Below, in pieces: positions 6,604 to 14,640 of a DNA stretch of 31,068 nucleotides (within the stretch, counting starts at the first letter, position 1; each line of letters opens with the position of its first letter). The translations under genes and the position numbers were made by a program. Below the pieces are notes generated by a model. The model made no database searches, was not told where the DNA came from, and worked only from the letters and a program-made list of their open reading frames with translations. Source of the stretch: a virus. Location: the IMG/VR virus record IMGVR_UViG_3300046799_000095, positions 1 through 31,068 of that record; one strand, 5' to 3'.

Positions 6604-7229
6604 AACGCGTCGCCATCCGGCTCGACGTACGGCTCGCGGGTGCCCATGATGCGCGCGGCATCGTTCACCATCCGGCGGATGTCCTCCGGGGCGAACTGCG
6701 TCCAGCACTCCTCGCCCGTGTTCTCGTTGCGGTGCTGCATCGCCTCGTGATTCTCCTGCGCGCCCTCGATCCAGCCGTTCAGCACGTCGAGCAGCGCCTT
6801 GCCCATGTCATAGGCGGCACGCTTCACGATGCGGTCCACGAGCTTGTCGTCGGCCAGCAGCAGATCGTGCAGGTCGGCCTCGGAGTCGACCACGACGAAT
6901 GTGTCGTCGGTGAAGGGGTCTTCCGCCAGCAGCGACAGCGGGACGCCCGCACGCTCGGCGAGCGTCTTGATGGCAGCGACCACGGCCTCGGAGTGTGCGG
7001 TCAGGTCGACCGGGGGGGGCGGGGGCGTCCGCCAGCTCAGCACGGAACCGATCCTGCGTCGCTCGATCCTGCCTTCACTGGCGAGGTGGTGCAGCGTGTC
7101 GCGAACGGTGCACGACGCCCACGAGAACCCTCCTTCGTACAGAGCCTGATGGATGTCGGGCGTGGTGAGCCACAAGGCCCCGACGGCACTCATGACGACG
7201 GACATCCGGTTGGCGATTGCGGTGGTCAT
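6600..7229 (-). CDS. Winged-helix DNA-binding protein
   Basis: Protein of 209 residues. Residues 10-65 read as a winged helix: TTPDIHQALYEGGFSWASCTVRDTLHHLASEGRIERRR, then SVLSWRTP. A run of prolines follows, encoded by a G8 tract on the plus strand at 7012-7019. The C-terminal part is acidic and helical (ADLHDLLLADDKLVDRIVKRAAYDMGKALLDVLNGW). ATG 7229 has GAGGGGACATC upstream and overlaps the previous stop (ATGA). A regulator or DNA-replication accessory role is possible; the target is unknown. Confidence 0.7.
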   Translation of the reverse strand: MTTAIANRMSVVMSAVGALWLTTPDIHQALYEGGFSWASCTVRDTLHHLASEGRIERRRIGSVLSWRTPPPPPVDLTAHSEAVVAAIKTLAERAGVPLSLLAEDPFTDDTFVVVDSEADLHDLLLADDKLVDRIVKRAAYDMGKALLDVLNGWIEGAQENHEAMQHRNENTGEECWTQFAPEDIRRMVNDAARIMGTREPYVEPDGDAL

Positions 7230-7828
7230 GATGTCCCCTCGGCGTGTGCTTCATCCCATGCCCGCGCGATGGTGGCAAGCATCGACTCGACGAGCCCGTC
7301 GGCGCACTCCGCCAGTACGATCGCCGCTTTTATGGTGCGCGCGCTGCAACGCGGCGACATCCCGATCCTTCTCGGCTGCAGCAGGTGCCACCGGGATGTG
7401 GTCTGCAGACGCCGCAGCATGATCCCCGTCAAGTTGTGGCGGTAAAGCATGGCGTCGACACACATCCAGCCGGGTGCCGTCGTGGACTCCGGCTCGGCGA
7501 TCTCAGTGCCATCAAGCCAGCGCTCACGGGCGGCCTCGGGGGTGGGGATACGGGCGATCATCTCGTCCGGAACCCCGCCACCTTCGGCGATCCTGATCCG
7601 CTTGCCGCTGTCGACCAGCACGTTGCCGATGTCCTCGGGGGTGGCGCCGTCCTGCTCCGCCTCGGCGGTCGGGACGTAGTAGACCTGCAGCTCCGGGTTT
7701 GTTTCGGAGAACACCGCGGCCATCGCGACCGCCTGCGTCCAGGTGCCCTGCCAGTTGCTCACCCGGAGGAAGCGGTTGGCGGTGCGCTTGCGGTAGGCGA
7801 TCGTCCAGGTCATCGCATCCGTCGTCAT
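7226..7828 (-). CDS. Unknown 200-residue protein, predicted leaderless
   Basis: I start at ATG 7828 (MTTDAMTWTIAYRKR) because the -10 TAGGGT ends seven bases before it, the same geometry as at 11416 and 11491. An in-frame ATG two codons upstream falls inside the predicted untranscribed gap. The first 60 residues look like a small alpha/beta unit (RFLRVSNWQGTWTQAVAMAA, ELQVYYVPTAEAE). The rest is mixed, with WHLLQPRRIGMSPRCSARTIKAA near the C-terminus. Not recognised. First gene of the leftward run driven by the tandem element at 7836. Confidence 0.65.
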   Translation of the reverse strand: MTTDAMTWTIAYRKRTANRFLRVSNWQGTWTQAVAMAAVFSETNPELQVYYVPTAEAEQDGATPEDIGNVLVDSGKRIRIAEGGGVPDEMIARIPTPEAARERWLDGTEIAEPESTTAPGWMCVDAMLYRHNLTGIMLRRLQTTSRWHLLQPRRIGMSPRCSARTIKAAIVLAECADGLVESMLATIARAWDEAHAEGTS

Positions 7829-7835
7829 GTCCATA

Positions 7836-7869
7836 ACCCTAGCAGGTTCCTAGCAGGATTGCTAGCAGG
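7836..7869 (-). promoter_or_regulatory. Triple CCTGCTAGG element with extended -10
   Basis: On the minus strand three copies, CCTGCTAGC, CCTGCTAGG and CCTGCTAGG, lie with starts 12 and 11 bp apart. The last copy forms TGC-TAGGGT (-10 at 7836-7841), and seven bases later comes ATG 7828, so the transcript should start at or next to the start codon. The most distant copy supplies the TAG stop of the upstream gene (7862-7864). Confidence 0.7.
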
Positions 7870-8263
7870 GTCTCGCAAGTCCCCGGCATCCGATCACCGT
7901 TCCGCGCTCGTTGCGCACCTGTCGCCACGGCACGAGCAGGTCGCCGCGGGCCGGCACGGCGAGAGCGAGCGCCAGGCTGACCACGACCCATACCGCCGGG
8001 CGCACCGCAGGCAGGCCGGAGATGTGGCCGTACTCCACCTCGCAGATGCTCGCCAGGGCATTGCGCCCGAGCACCTCGGCGCCGTGCCAGATCCTCGACG
8101 GCGCGGAGATGATCTCCCGTTCGGAGATGCGTGCCACGACCGCCTCGGGCGCGATGGTGAGCAGCGGACGGGGGAACGTGACGGCGCCGCGGACAAACTC
8201 GATGACGTCCGGGGCGTCCGCGGCGTAGATCTCGATGGCGTGGGGGGTGCAGTTGATGATCAT
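7862..8263 (-). CDS. Conserved actinophage unknown protein
   Basis: Protein of 133 residues beginning MIINCTPHAIEIY and ending RNERGTVIGCRGLARP. In between are PRPLLTIAPEAVVARISE and WVVVSLALALAVPARGDLLVPW. From memory this pattern (TPH start, PSGTVARV middle, GCRGL end) is common in actinophages and has no assigned role. ATG 8263 sits at the edge of the palindrome-rich region 8286-8497, so its expression may depend on that region. Stop TAG lies in the next promoter. Confidence 0.75.
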   Translation of the reverse strand: MIINCTPHAIEIYAADAPDVIEFVRGAVTFPRPLLTIAPEAVVARISEREIISAPSRIWHGAEVLGRNALASICEVEYGHISGLPAVRPAVWVVVSLALALAVPARGDLLVPWRQVRNERGTVIGCRGLARPC

Positions 8264-8285
8264 GGTTCAGCCTCTCTCGCCGAGT

Positions 8286-8497
8286 GGGGACATTTTGGGG
8301 ACATGTCCCCATGCTCTCTCGGTAAAGTTGAAAAGTGACGGGATGACTACTCTCCGAATACCCGCCCTGAGCAGCGAATATATAAGGAAGGAAGGAAAAT
8401 TTTTGACTCGCGTATAGGCAACTAGAGAGGGACCCATGGGGACATGTCCCCGTTCTGTCCCCGTCCTCATTCTGTCCCCGTGTCCCCACTCGTCCCC
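8286..8497. promoter_or_regulatory. Palindrome and TGTCCCC array, origin- or operator-like
   Basis: GGGGACATGTCCCC, a perfect 14-bp palindrome, occurs at 8297-8310 and 8438-8451. With flanking ATG/CAT the two make a 17-bp inverted repeat (8297-8313 and 8435-8451). One further half-site (GGGGACA, 8286-8292) lies outside on the left. TGTCCCC recurs at 8456, 8473 and 8481, and CGTCCCC at 8491. Between the palindromes is the most AT-rich stretch of the window (GAATATATAAGG, GGAAAATTTTTGACT). It lies just after the primase gene and before the leftward small-gene operon, so a replication origin or a repressor-controlled promoter region fits. No ORF over 60 codons here looks real. Confidence 0.55.
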
Positions 8498-8502
8498 GCC
8501 CA

Positions 8503-10974
8503 TCAGACGGGGCGGGAAGAACCGGGAACGAACACTCGCGCGCCCTCGCCCACGGCGATCCACCCGTGCCGCATCGCCGCGTCGACGGCGCCCTCCGTCA
8601 GATGCTTGTCCCGCCCCGCGAGCGTCCTCCTGAGCGCCCCGAGCGTCATCGGGCCATCGTCGTGCACCCGCTGCGCCAAGCGGATGGACACGCGCGTCTC
8701 AGCGGTCATGTCGAGCGCCTCAGTGACGGACGCCCGGGCGTGGGCACGGTAGTGCTCAGCCTCCGCCTCCGCCGCGAGCGCCGCGGCCCGCGCTTTTCCC
8801 GCTAGCTCTCTGGCCACCGCCTGCAGGTACTCGCGGACGCGATCACTCGTGCCGAGATAGACCCGCGCCAGCTCCCAATCGCTCGGCAGGACGTTGCGCC
8901 TCGACTCCAGGAGGGCGAACCCCGATGACAGCTTGATCTTCAGCATCGTGTGCTGCGACCTGAACGGGTCGCGCAGCGGGTGATCCGCCGGGAGCGTCCC
9001 CGTCGCCTTCATGTGCTCGATGTCGTAGATCTCGTCAAGGATCTCCGCCGCGAAGGTGATCGGCTCCAAGTCTCGAGATGGGGGTGCGCTGACGAGAGTT
9101 CCCGGCGGCGGAGCGTCGGTCGGGACGTCCGCGGGGAAAGGGGAGATGATCTCGCCCGGCCACGGGAGCCTCACGCCCCGGGCGGGGATGTTCGGATCCT
9201 CCGCCCACACGTACACGAACCGCTGCGGCGTGCCGGCCTCGGAGTCCGCCAGCAGAGGCAGCACGGTGGACATCTGGTAGCCGATCATCAGCCCGCACGA
9301 GTAGCTCGCGGCCGGCACGGTGCGCGTTGTCTCGACCCTGCCGTTCTTCTGCCCGATCGTCTCGCCTGACCATGCAGTTCGCAGCGTCTCGCCTACCGTG
9401 CTACCCGCGCGCTCGATGAGCTTGTTCAGGCTGGCGCCCTCGTCGGAGTGGAACAGGGCGTTGTGACGGACCTGCTTACGGACCTTCTGCTGTTTCTCGC
9501 TGCCGTCCTTCGCCATTACCCCCGTTCCCTCCATCGCCTCCCCCATAAACGCCTCGGCGATGCCCTCGCCGCTACCCAGCGGGAACTCCTCCAGATATCG
9601 ATCCGTTTTCACGACGTTGCGACTGACAGAGAGCCCCGAGGACTTTCCGGCGCCGGACGGCCCGACGATCGCTGCGAAGAGGTTGAGGCTTGCCGGCGAG
9701 CCGATACCCGTGTCGGCGCGAAGGCGATGCGGCGTCATCGCCGCGAGGCGCGTGAGCACGCCGGCGAGCACCACGTCGGCGGAACGCACGCGGGAGTGCG
9801 CCGCTTGACGGATGCGCGACAGCGACTCGCGCGCGTTCCAGAACTCGTCAGGTAGCGTGAGACCGATGCCCGTCGCGGCACCCGGTACGGCTGCAGACCC
9901 CGGGATGTCACTGGTCGCGACGGGCAGGCCAAAACCCTCGGGCACCTTGTCGGCCGGCAGGACCGTGGCTGCGTCGTGCTCGCAGTGCTGCTGTGGTACC
10001 GGGTTGTCGGTGGCCGCAAGGCGCACCGCGCCGACGAGCAGCCGCTGCCACTCCCCGCCGTTCGCGCGCTCGGCGCCGACCGCGGCGGAGAACGCCTGCG
10101 CGAGCGCTGCGACTGCGGCCGGCACGCCCCGGTGGCCATCTCCACCGAACCTCACGATCGCCGCCAGGGCGTCCCGCGCCGTCTCGTGCCGCGCGCCCTC
10201 GTCGGCCTTGAGGCCGTGCACAGCCCTTGTCCACACGGTGTGGACAACCGGGCACGGGTCGCCAGCACGGAGTGCGTGATACCAACCTGCTAGGTCGCTC
10301 CCGGCGAGGTCGCTCTTTTCGGTCCGGTCGTACGAGAGCATGAGCCCCCGGATCCACGGCTCGGGAAGCTCGGCGAGATGGGCAAGCGTCGGCGGGCCGT
10401 CGTGCTCGACGAGGTACTCCCGGAAGTGCGCTTCGTGCCGCCACCCGTACATCGCGCCGCCCGCGTCCGGGTTGGTGGACGGCCAGACGACGCCGTACCG
10501 GTGGCCGGGTTGGATGATCTCGATGAACTTGCCCGCCTCGCCGGGCCAGTTGATCTCGCGACCGTCGAGCTGCAGGGGGACGCGGAACCACCGGATCCCG
10601 GACGGTGCCGGCCGAGCGCTGCTCACCCACGTCGGGGGCAGCGGACCGAAGCGCGCCTCAAGCTCCGCAAGCGTGTCCTCGCCGCGCTTGACCACCGTCT
10701 TGCCGTGCTCGACCTTGCTGTACCCGGCGTCGATGTCGAGCCCGATCGTGCCCGGCTCGGCGCGGATGCCGATGTTCAGCGCCGCCTCAGGGCCGTCTGC
10801 CCAGGTCTGGATATCGGCGCCAGAGGGGTAGGGCTTGCCGTGGCCGGTGAAAGCCGCGGGAGGTGGGGACTTCTGCCCGGGCGTCCGCCCGATCGGGAGC
10901 GCTCCGTGCCAGCCTGCTGCGCGATAGATCTGCGCAGCTCGCCCGAACGGCCCCGACTCTGTACCATCCGTCAT
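8503..10974 (-). CDS. Primase-polymerase / DUF3987-type helicase
   Basis: Protein of 823 residues from ATG 10974, which has GGGAGAG eight bases upstream. The N-terminal part has features of the bifunctional primase/polymerase fold: GTIGLDIDAGY (about 76-86, catalytic Asp pair) and SGIRWFRV near 126. A linker follows, then a P-loop ATPase: Walker A VGPSGAGKSSG (437-447) and Walker B-like ALFHSDEGA (506-514), typical of DUF3987 replicative helicases. A C-terminal part from about 710 (AETRVSIRLAQRVHDDGPMTLGALRR in outline) reads like a winged helix. It should prime and unwind phage DNA. Its end borders the origin-like array. Confidence 0.88.
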   Translation of the reverse strand: MTDGTESGPFGRAAQIYRAAGWHGALPIGRTPGQKSPPPAAFTGHGKPYPSGADIQTWADGPEAALNIGIRAEPGTIGLDIDAGYSKVEHGKTVVKRGEDTLAELEARFGPLPPTWVSSARPAPSGIRWFRVPLQLDGREINWPGEAGKFIEIIQPGHRYGVVWPSTNPDAGGAMYGWRHEAHFREYLVEHDGPPTLAHLAELPEPWIRGLMLSYDRTEKSDLAGSDLAGWYHALRAGDPCPVVHTVWTRAVHGLKADEGARHETARDALAAIVRFGGDGHRGVPAAVAALAQAFSAAVGAERANGGEWQRLLVGAVRLAATDNPVPQQHCEHDAATVLPADKVPEGFGLPVATSDIPGSAAVPGAATGIGLTLPDEFWNARESLSRIRQAAHSRVRSADVVLAGVLTRLAAMTPHRLRADTGIGSPASLNLFAAIVGPSGAGKSSGLSVSRNVVKTDRYLEEFPLGSGEGIAEAFMGEAMEGTGVMAKDGSEKQQKVRKQVRHNALFHSDEGASLNKLIERAGSTVGETLRTAWSGETIGQKNGRVETTRTVPAASYSCGLMIGYQMSTVLPLLADSEAGTPQRFVYVWAEDPNIPARGVRLPWPGEIISPFPADVPTDAPPPGTLVSAPPSRDLEPITFAAEILDEIYDIEHMKATGTLPADHPLRDPFRSQHTMLKIKLSSGFALLESRRNVLPSDWELARVYLGTSDRVREYLQAVARELAGKARAAALAAEAEAEHYRAHARASVTEALDMTAETRVSIRLAQRVHDDGPMTLGALRRTLAGRDKHLTEGAVDAAMRHGWIAVGEGARVFVPGSSRPV

Positions 10975-11022
10975 AAGTTCGTCTCTCCCATGGTGATGAA
11001 CCAAGTCTCTTCGCGGAGACGG

Positions 11023-11059
11023 AAACGGCGCGGCGATCCCATAGGGACCCGCGCCGTTT
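11023..11059 (-). terminator. Hairpin terminator between the RHH-like gene and the primase
   Basis: AAACGGCGCGG (11023-11033) and CCGCGCCGTTT (11049-11059) form a perfect 11-bp stem. The loop holds CCC/GGG that can extend pairing. TTTCCGTCTCC follows on the minus strand and TTTGTCTGT on the plus strand, so it could stop transcripts either way. It lies 22 bases past the stop of 11081-11416. A smaller hairpin (GTCTC/GAGAC) lies at about 11005-11020. Confidence 0.6.
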
Positions 11060-11080
11060 GTCTGTCCGGGGCTTACGACC

Positions 11081-11416
11081 CTACTCGTGCTGAGGTGCGA
11101 CAGCGTTGATCATCTCGGTGGTCTCGGTCCTGCGCCGCTCAGTGTCCGCGTAGCGCTCCGCCAGCTCCTGGCGCCCCGCGCGCACCGCGGCTTCGTAGAG
11201 CTTGCTGTCGCGCTCGTAGAGCCGCGCAATGCTCTCGTCGAGCAGCTCGCGGATCGCCTCACCTTCCTTCGGGCGGGCGTAGCCACCCTGCCGCGCGGCG
11301 AGCACCGCGAGTCCCAGCAGGAGCTCACGGGTCTGTCTGTCCACGAGCAGGGACAGTGATTCGGAATATCGCCGCGCGGCCGAAGTGGGCGGCGCAACGG
11401 TCGCGTTGCTGGTCAT
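11081..11416 (-). CDS. Ribbon-helix-helix-like protein, candidate regulator
   Basis: Protein of 111 residues. Residues about 17-60 fit a ribbon-helix-helix pattern: a strand-like YSESLSLLVD, helix RQTRELLLGLAVLAARQ, a turn with GGYARPKEG, then helix EAIRELLDESIARLYERD. A long charged helix follows (EAAVRAGRQELAERYADTERRR). RHH proteins bind direct repeats about one helical turn apart, which is the layout of the CCTGCTAGG elements, one of which overlaps this gene's own promoter. ATG 11416 is seven bases from -10 TAGCTT and lacks a Shine-Dalgarno. The fold is read by eye; the loop between helices is longer than usual. Confidence 0.6.
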   Translation of the reverse strand: MTSNATVAPPTSAARRYSESLSLLVDRQTRELLLGLAVLAARQGGYARPKEGEAIRELLDESIARLYERDSKLYEAAVRAGRQELAERYADTERRRTETTEMINAVAPQHE

Positions 11417-11423
11417 GAACCTA

Positions 11424-11445
11424 AAGCTAGCAGAAACCTAACCGG
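11424..11445 (-). promoter_or_regulatory. Leftward half of divergent tandem-repeat promoter
   Basis: Minus strand: CCGGTTAGG and TCTGCTAGC with starts 11 bp apart. TGC-TAGCTT (-10 at 11424-11429) lies seven bases from ATG 11416, predicting a leaderless mRNA for the RHH-like gene. The copies here are less perfect than elsewhere, which might reflect weaker binding. Confidence 0.55.
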
Positions 11446-11454
11446 TGCACGAGG

Positions 11455-11483
11455 TTGTGAACCTAATAGGTTCCTGCTAGGGT
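11455..11483 (+). promoter_or_regulatory. Rightward half of divergent tandem-repeat promoter
   Basis: TTGTGA (-35, 11455-11460), 17 bases, then TGC-TAGGGT (-10, 11478-11483). CCTAATAGG (11462) and CCTGCTAGG (11473) lie between, with starts 11 bp apart. ATG 11491 is seven bases from the -10, so the transcript should be leaderless. It drives the rightward gene run to 14640. Confidence 0.7.
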
Positions 11484-11490
11484 TCCTGGC

Positions 11491-11688
11491 ATGAGTGAGG
11501 ACATGGACGTTACGGCGCAGGCCATCGCCACCGACATCGCGACGCGCTACGTCGACAGCCCCGAGGGCGAGACCGAGTGGCAGGCCGAAGGCTGGCACGG
11601 AGAGCTGCACCCGGGGCGGTTCTCGTTCCTGTACCTGACCGCGCCGAACGGCCAGACGTTCAAAGTGACCGTCGAGGAGGTGGACTGA
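11491..11688 (+). CDS. 65-residue unknown protein
   Basis: First gene of the rightward run; predicted leaderless start at ATG 11491 with no Shine-Dalgarno. The product is acidic, with helix DVTAQAIATDIATRYVD and then beta-like RFSFLYLTAPNGQTFKVTVEEV. No Cys pair or membrane span. Not recognised. Its 3' end carries GAGGAGGTGGA, the ribosome site for the next gene. Confidence 0.65.
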   Translation: MSEDMDVTAQAIATDIATRYVDSPEGETEWQAEGWHGELHPGRFSFLYLTAPNGQTFKVTVEEVD

Positions 11689-11793
11689 ATGATCAGGATC
11701 TACATCGCCGTCGGACTGCTGGCGCTGCGCCTGCAGCTCGCCGAGCGCCGCCGGTACTCCGCATACGCCGGACAGCATTGGGCGGTCGCCTGA
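11689..11793 (+). CDS. 34-residue peptide
   Basis: ATG 11689 comes directly after the previous stop with GAGGAGGTGGACTGA upstream, and its TGA overlaps the next ATG (TGATG). The N-terminus IRIYIAVGLLALRLQL could be a short membrane or amphipathic helix, followed by a basic RRRY segment. Supported by tiling and ribosome site rather than by similarity. Confidence 0.55.
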   Translation: MIRIYIAVGLLALRLQLAERRRYSAYAGQHWAVA

Positions 11794-12644
11794 TGCGCTG
11801 CCCGTTCTGGCCGCTGTGCGACGCAGACCTCACGCCGATCGCACAGCGCAAGGCGCCCGACACGCTGGAGCTGGAGTACGTCTACCCGCGACACGAGGTC
11901 GTCGGGGAGGGCTCGTGGTACGGGACGTGCCCCGCGACGTCATTCCTCATCATCGGGTGGCCGTCGCCGCGCTGGCGGACGACCGCAGCGGCGGGGCGGG
12001 TCATCGTCGAGAGCAGCAAGCGTTACCTGAGCATGCTTGCCGAGCGCGGAAGGTGGTCGCCGGAAGCTCCGGGGGGGACACCGCTCACATGGGAGGAACT
12101 CGGGCTGACGCTCGGCTTCGGCCCGGGAGAGTTCCAGGTGCCTGGAAGCCAGACGGCGCCGCCCGAGACATCCGACTACTTCCCCGGACGGCCGGCTGAC
12201 GCGCCGGAACCGGGACCGGGGGAGAGTGTTCCGCCCGCGCCGATGGATGTCGGCGGGGGATTCCTAGGGAGAGCAGAAGTGGACAATTCTCGCGACCAGC
12301 TCAAGGGCATGGTCAGCATGACGATCAGCAGCATCGACCGCTCACAGGGGCACCTCGCGCGGATGATCGCCGCAGTGGAAGTCATCGAGGGGCTCGCGGT
12401 CACGGCCGAGACGCAGTCCGACGCCACGATGGCGCTCGCTCGCGCCGCCGTCGGCGGGGGTGGCGCGCTGCCCGAGTCCGCGGAGCGGATGCTGGCGAAC
12501 TTGAACCTCGTGCGCGTCAGGGTGGCCAGCGCCGATGACGGCCTGCTGCCCGTGCTGGCGCTGCTGCGAGGCCGTCTCGACGCTGCGCAGCAGACGTACA
12601 CGGCGGCACGGGAGGCTGCCACGGACTACCTCGCGCTGCCGTAG
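11793..12644 (+). CDS. 283-residue unknown protein
   Basis: Starts ATG 11793 (MRCPFWPLCDADL). Residues 1-65 contain two Cys near the N-terminus and a third in YGTCPATSFLI, perhaps a metal site. A Pro/Gly-rich linker runs from about 90 to 155. The C-terminal 120 residues are helical and probably coiled (DQLKGMVSMTISSIDRSQGH, AERMLANLNLVRVRVASADD). A longer reading from 11577 would overlap two real genes. I do not recognise the family; position between the promoter and the exonuclease suggests an early gene. Confidence 0.7.
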   Translation: MRCPFWPLCDADLTPIAQRKAPDTLELEYVYPRHEVVGEGSWYGTCPATSFLIIGWPSPRWRTTAAAGRVIVESSKRYLSMLAERGRWSPEAPGGTPLTWEELGLTLGFGPGEFQVPGSQTAPPETSDYFPGRPADAPEPGPGESVPPAPMDVGGGFLGRAEVDNSRDQLKGMVSMTISSIDRSQGHLARMIAAVEVIEGLAVTAETQSDATMALARAAVGGGGALPESAERMLANLNLVRVRVASADDGLLPVLALLRGRLDAAQQTYTAAREAATDYLALP

Positions 12645-12908
12645 GTGGCCACCTACGAACAGGTGCACGCCGGTGACCTCGTGCTAGGTCATGACCGCGA
12701 GATCTGGGGCGTCGAGGCGATCACTCACGCGCCGGCTCTCGCGGTCACGCTGACGCGTTATGGCACGCGGGTGACCGGGTACCCGCCGGGCGGCACGGAG
12801 GTCACTATCGTGCAGTCGGCCGATGTCACGGCGGAGCTCAGCGCGGCGCAAGCGCTGATCGGCGGTGACTTCAACATCGAAGTAGTTTCGGAGTTCTGGA
12901 AAGCATGA
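12645..12908 (+). CDS. 87-residue unknown protein
   Basis: GTG 12645 follows the previous TAG with no gap. The sequence reads ATYEQVHAGDLVLGHDREIW, then ALAVTLTRYGTRVTGYPPGG and TEVTIVQSADVTAEL. The AGDLVLGHDGxxWGVE style is, from memory, common among actinophages without a known role. Predicted small beta domain. It ends at 12908, about 50 bases before the next well-supported start. Confidence 0.65.
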   Translation: MATYEQVHAGDLVLGHDREIWGVEAITHAPALAVTLTRYGTRVTGYPPGGTEVTIVQSADVTAELSAAQALIGGDFNIEVVSEFWKA

Positions 12909-12959
12909 TTGCCCTGCTTGGATGCCCCAAGCGCGCAGCGATGGCAAGGGAGATCCACC

Positions 12960-13055
12960 ATGAGGGAAAGGTTGGCAGACGCGTGGCTGATGATCGGTTC
13001 GCTTTTGATCGCGGGCACCGGCATCACGTTCTCGATGGCGCCGGTGTTGTGGTGA
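12960..13055 (+). CDS. 31-residue membrane peptide
   Basis: ATG 12960 has AAGGGAG eight bases upstream. The peptide is MRERLADAW followed by one span (LMIGSLLIAGTGITFSMAPVLW) and stops at the very end of the span. Its TGA overlaps the GTG at 13052. This frame competes with an in-frame extension of the next gene back to 12905; the ribosome site and clean membrane segment favour the peptide. Confidence 0.5.
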   Translation: MRERLADAWLMIGSLLIAGTGITFSMAPVLW

Positions 13056-13306
13056 ACGATGGTCTTGAGCTCGACGACCGGCGGCAGCGCGCCCGCGAGG
13101 CGTACTGGGATGACATGCGCGGTCTCTCGATGCGCACGAGCGGCATCGAGAACGCCATCGAAGTAGCCACCCGCGTGCAGGTGACTAAAGAGATAGTCAA
13201 CGCGGGCCAGCTCGCGTCGGGCTACGGCGGGGACATCGCCCGCGACACGTACCGAGCGATCATCACGGCGGCGTTCCGCGCTGCAGGATTCGAGGTAGTG
13301 GAATGA
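13052..13306 (+). CDS. 84-residue unknown protein
   Basis: I start at GTG 13052, which overlaps the previous stop (GTGA). The product begins VNDGLELDDRRQRAREAYWDD and continues with helices (NAIEVATRVQVTKEIVNAGQ, ARDTYRAIITAAFRAAG). An ATG at 12905 in the same frame would give 133 residues, but the added 49 residues look out of frame (HHEGKVGRRVADDRF). Helical and acidic; function unknown. Confidence 0.6.
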   Translation: MNDGLELDDRRQRAREAYWDDMRGLSMRTSGIENAIEVATRVQVTKEIVNAGQLASGYGGDIARDTYRAIITAAFRAAGFEVVE

Positions 13307-14640
13307 CGATTCAAACGGTGTCGCTGGCCGGACCGATGCCTACCGGCGGTCGATGGGGCTGGTATCGCGACCACGAGGGCAACGAGTTCCGCCGCGTGTC
13401 CAAGATGATCAAGATGGTCGAGACGGACACTTACAACCTGGACCAATGGAAGCTGCGGCAGGTCGCCGAGGGGCTCGCGATCCGAGATGACCTGGTGCTC
13501 GCCGTGAAGGCGATGGGCCGGCCGGACCCGGTCGAGGGCTGGTCTAAGGAGGCCAAGGGCAAGCTCGGCGGAATCGTCAAGGATGCGATGACGGCCGCCA
13601 AGCAAACTGACGGCGCTCGCAAGGGGACCGCCATTCACGATCTCACCGAGCGTCTCGACCGCGGCGAGGATATCGAACGGCTTGTTGCCGGGCTGCCCGC
13701 CGGGGCGGCATCCACACTGCGCGCGTACAACTTCCTGCGGCGCGAGAACGGCTGGCAGAACGTGGAGATCGAGCGGACCGTTGTCTCGGATGAGCTTGAG
13801 GTGGCCGGCACGTTCGACCGGATCGACCTCATCCCAGGGCTGGCCGCGCTCCTCGGCCCTGGTTACTGCCAGCATCTGCACGATGGGCACGACGGCGAGT
13901 TGCCGGTCATCGCTGACGTGAAGACCGAAACGGCACCGTGGCTGAACGGTCTGCACATCGGGCCGCAGCTCGCGATCTACTCGCGAGCGCCGCGGATGTG
14001 GCGAGCTGTCGGCGGCACCGTCAAGGTGAAGTACTCCGCCTCGGGCGACGAGATCGAGGTGCCCAACGGTGAGTACGTACAGACGCCGTGCGTCCGGCAG
14101 GACGTGGGTGTCGTGGTGCACCTCGGTGGCGGCGAGGCCGTGCCGTACTTCATCAATCTGATCGAAGGCTGGGATGGGGCGCAGGCGGCATATGCGCAGG
14201 CGAAGCGCGAGTCCCGATCGAAGCGCAAGCTCGGCGAGCCGGGAGCGTGGTTCGTGCAGGTGCCCGGCGTGAAACGCCCCGCCGTCGCGCAGATGATCAC
14301 GGAACAGGCGGTCGCGGCGCAGTATGCCAACCCCTCGCGGCCGACCGCGGAGCAGGTCGCGACCGCGCGGGCGGACGGCATGACCGAGTGGCGGCCCGTC
14401 GCCGGCAGCATGCTCGACGAGGTCGACAAGAGCGCCATCGACGTCGTGTGGGCGGCTACGGATCTCGCTGCACTGAGTGCGGTGTGGCGGATCTACACGG
14501 AGGTGTGCGACCGGCAATGGGGCGGTCGCGTGGCCGAGGCGGCTGAGGCACGCCGGCGACAGATCGAGTGCCCGCAACGGCCGTTGCACATCGGTAACGG
14601 GAAGTGCGCTTGCGGGTGGGTTGCGGGGTTGCCGGGCTAG
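13303..14640 (+). CDS. RecB/Cas4-like PD-(D/E)XK exonuclease
   Basis: Protein of 445 residues; ATG 13303 overlaps the previous stop (ATGA). Nuclease motifs in order: KGTAIHDLTERLD (His112), VAGTFDRIDLI (Asp172), VIADVKTETAP (Asp205, Lys207) and GPQLAIYSRA (Gln222, Tyr226), as in phage RecB-family exonucleases. The C-terminus has ECPQRPLHIGNGKCACGW, a likely zinc or iron-sulfur-type Cys cluster. It should resect double-stranded DNA ends, supplying the SSB-like protein and RusA-like resolvase encoded downstream. The TAG stop is part of the next promoter element. Confidence 0.82.
   Translation: MTIQTVSLAGPMPTGGRWGWYRDHEGNEFRRVSKMIKMVETDTYNLDQWKLRQVAEGLAIRDDLVLAVKAMGRPDPVEGWSKEAKGKLGGIVKDAMTAAKQTDGARKGTAIHDLTERLDRGEDIERLVAGLPAGAASTLRAYNFLRRENGWQNVEIERTVVSDELEVAGTFDRIDLIPGLAALLGPGYCQHLHDGHDGELPVIADVKTETAPWLNGLHIGPQLAIYSRAPRMWRAVGGTVKVKYSASGDEIEVPNGEYVQTPCVRQDVGVVVHLGGGEAVPYFINLIEGWDGAQAAYAQAKRESRSKRKLGEPGAWFVQVPGVKRPAVAQMITEQAVAAQYANPSRPTAEQVATARADGMTEWRPVAGSMLDEVDKSAIDVVWAATDLAALSAVWRIYTEVCDRQWGGRVAEAAEARRRQIECPQRPLHIGNGKCACGWVAGLPG

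Noticed and set aside
7012-7019. G8 run as a possible frameshift
   Set aside because: It encodes a poly-proline linker and the frame is continuous on both sides.
10283-10295. Single CCTGCTAGG inside the primase gene
   Set aside because: It encodes DLAGW in a well-supported coding frame, has no second copy at 11 bp and does not precede a start.
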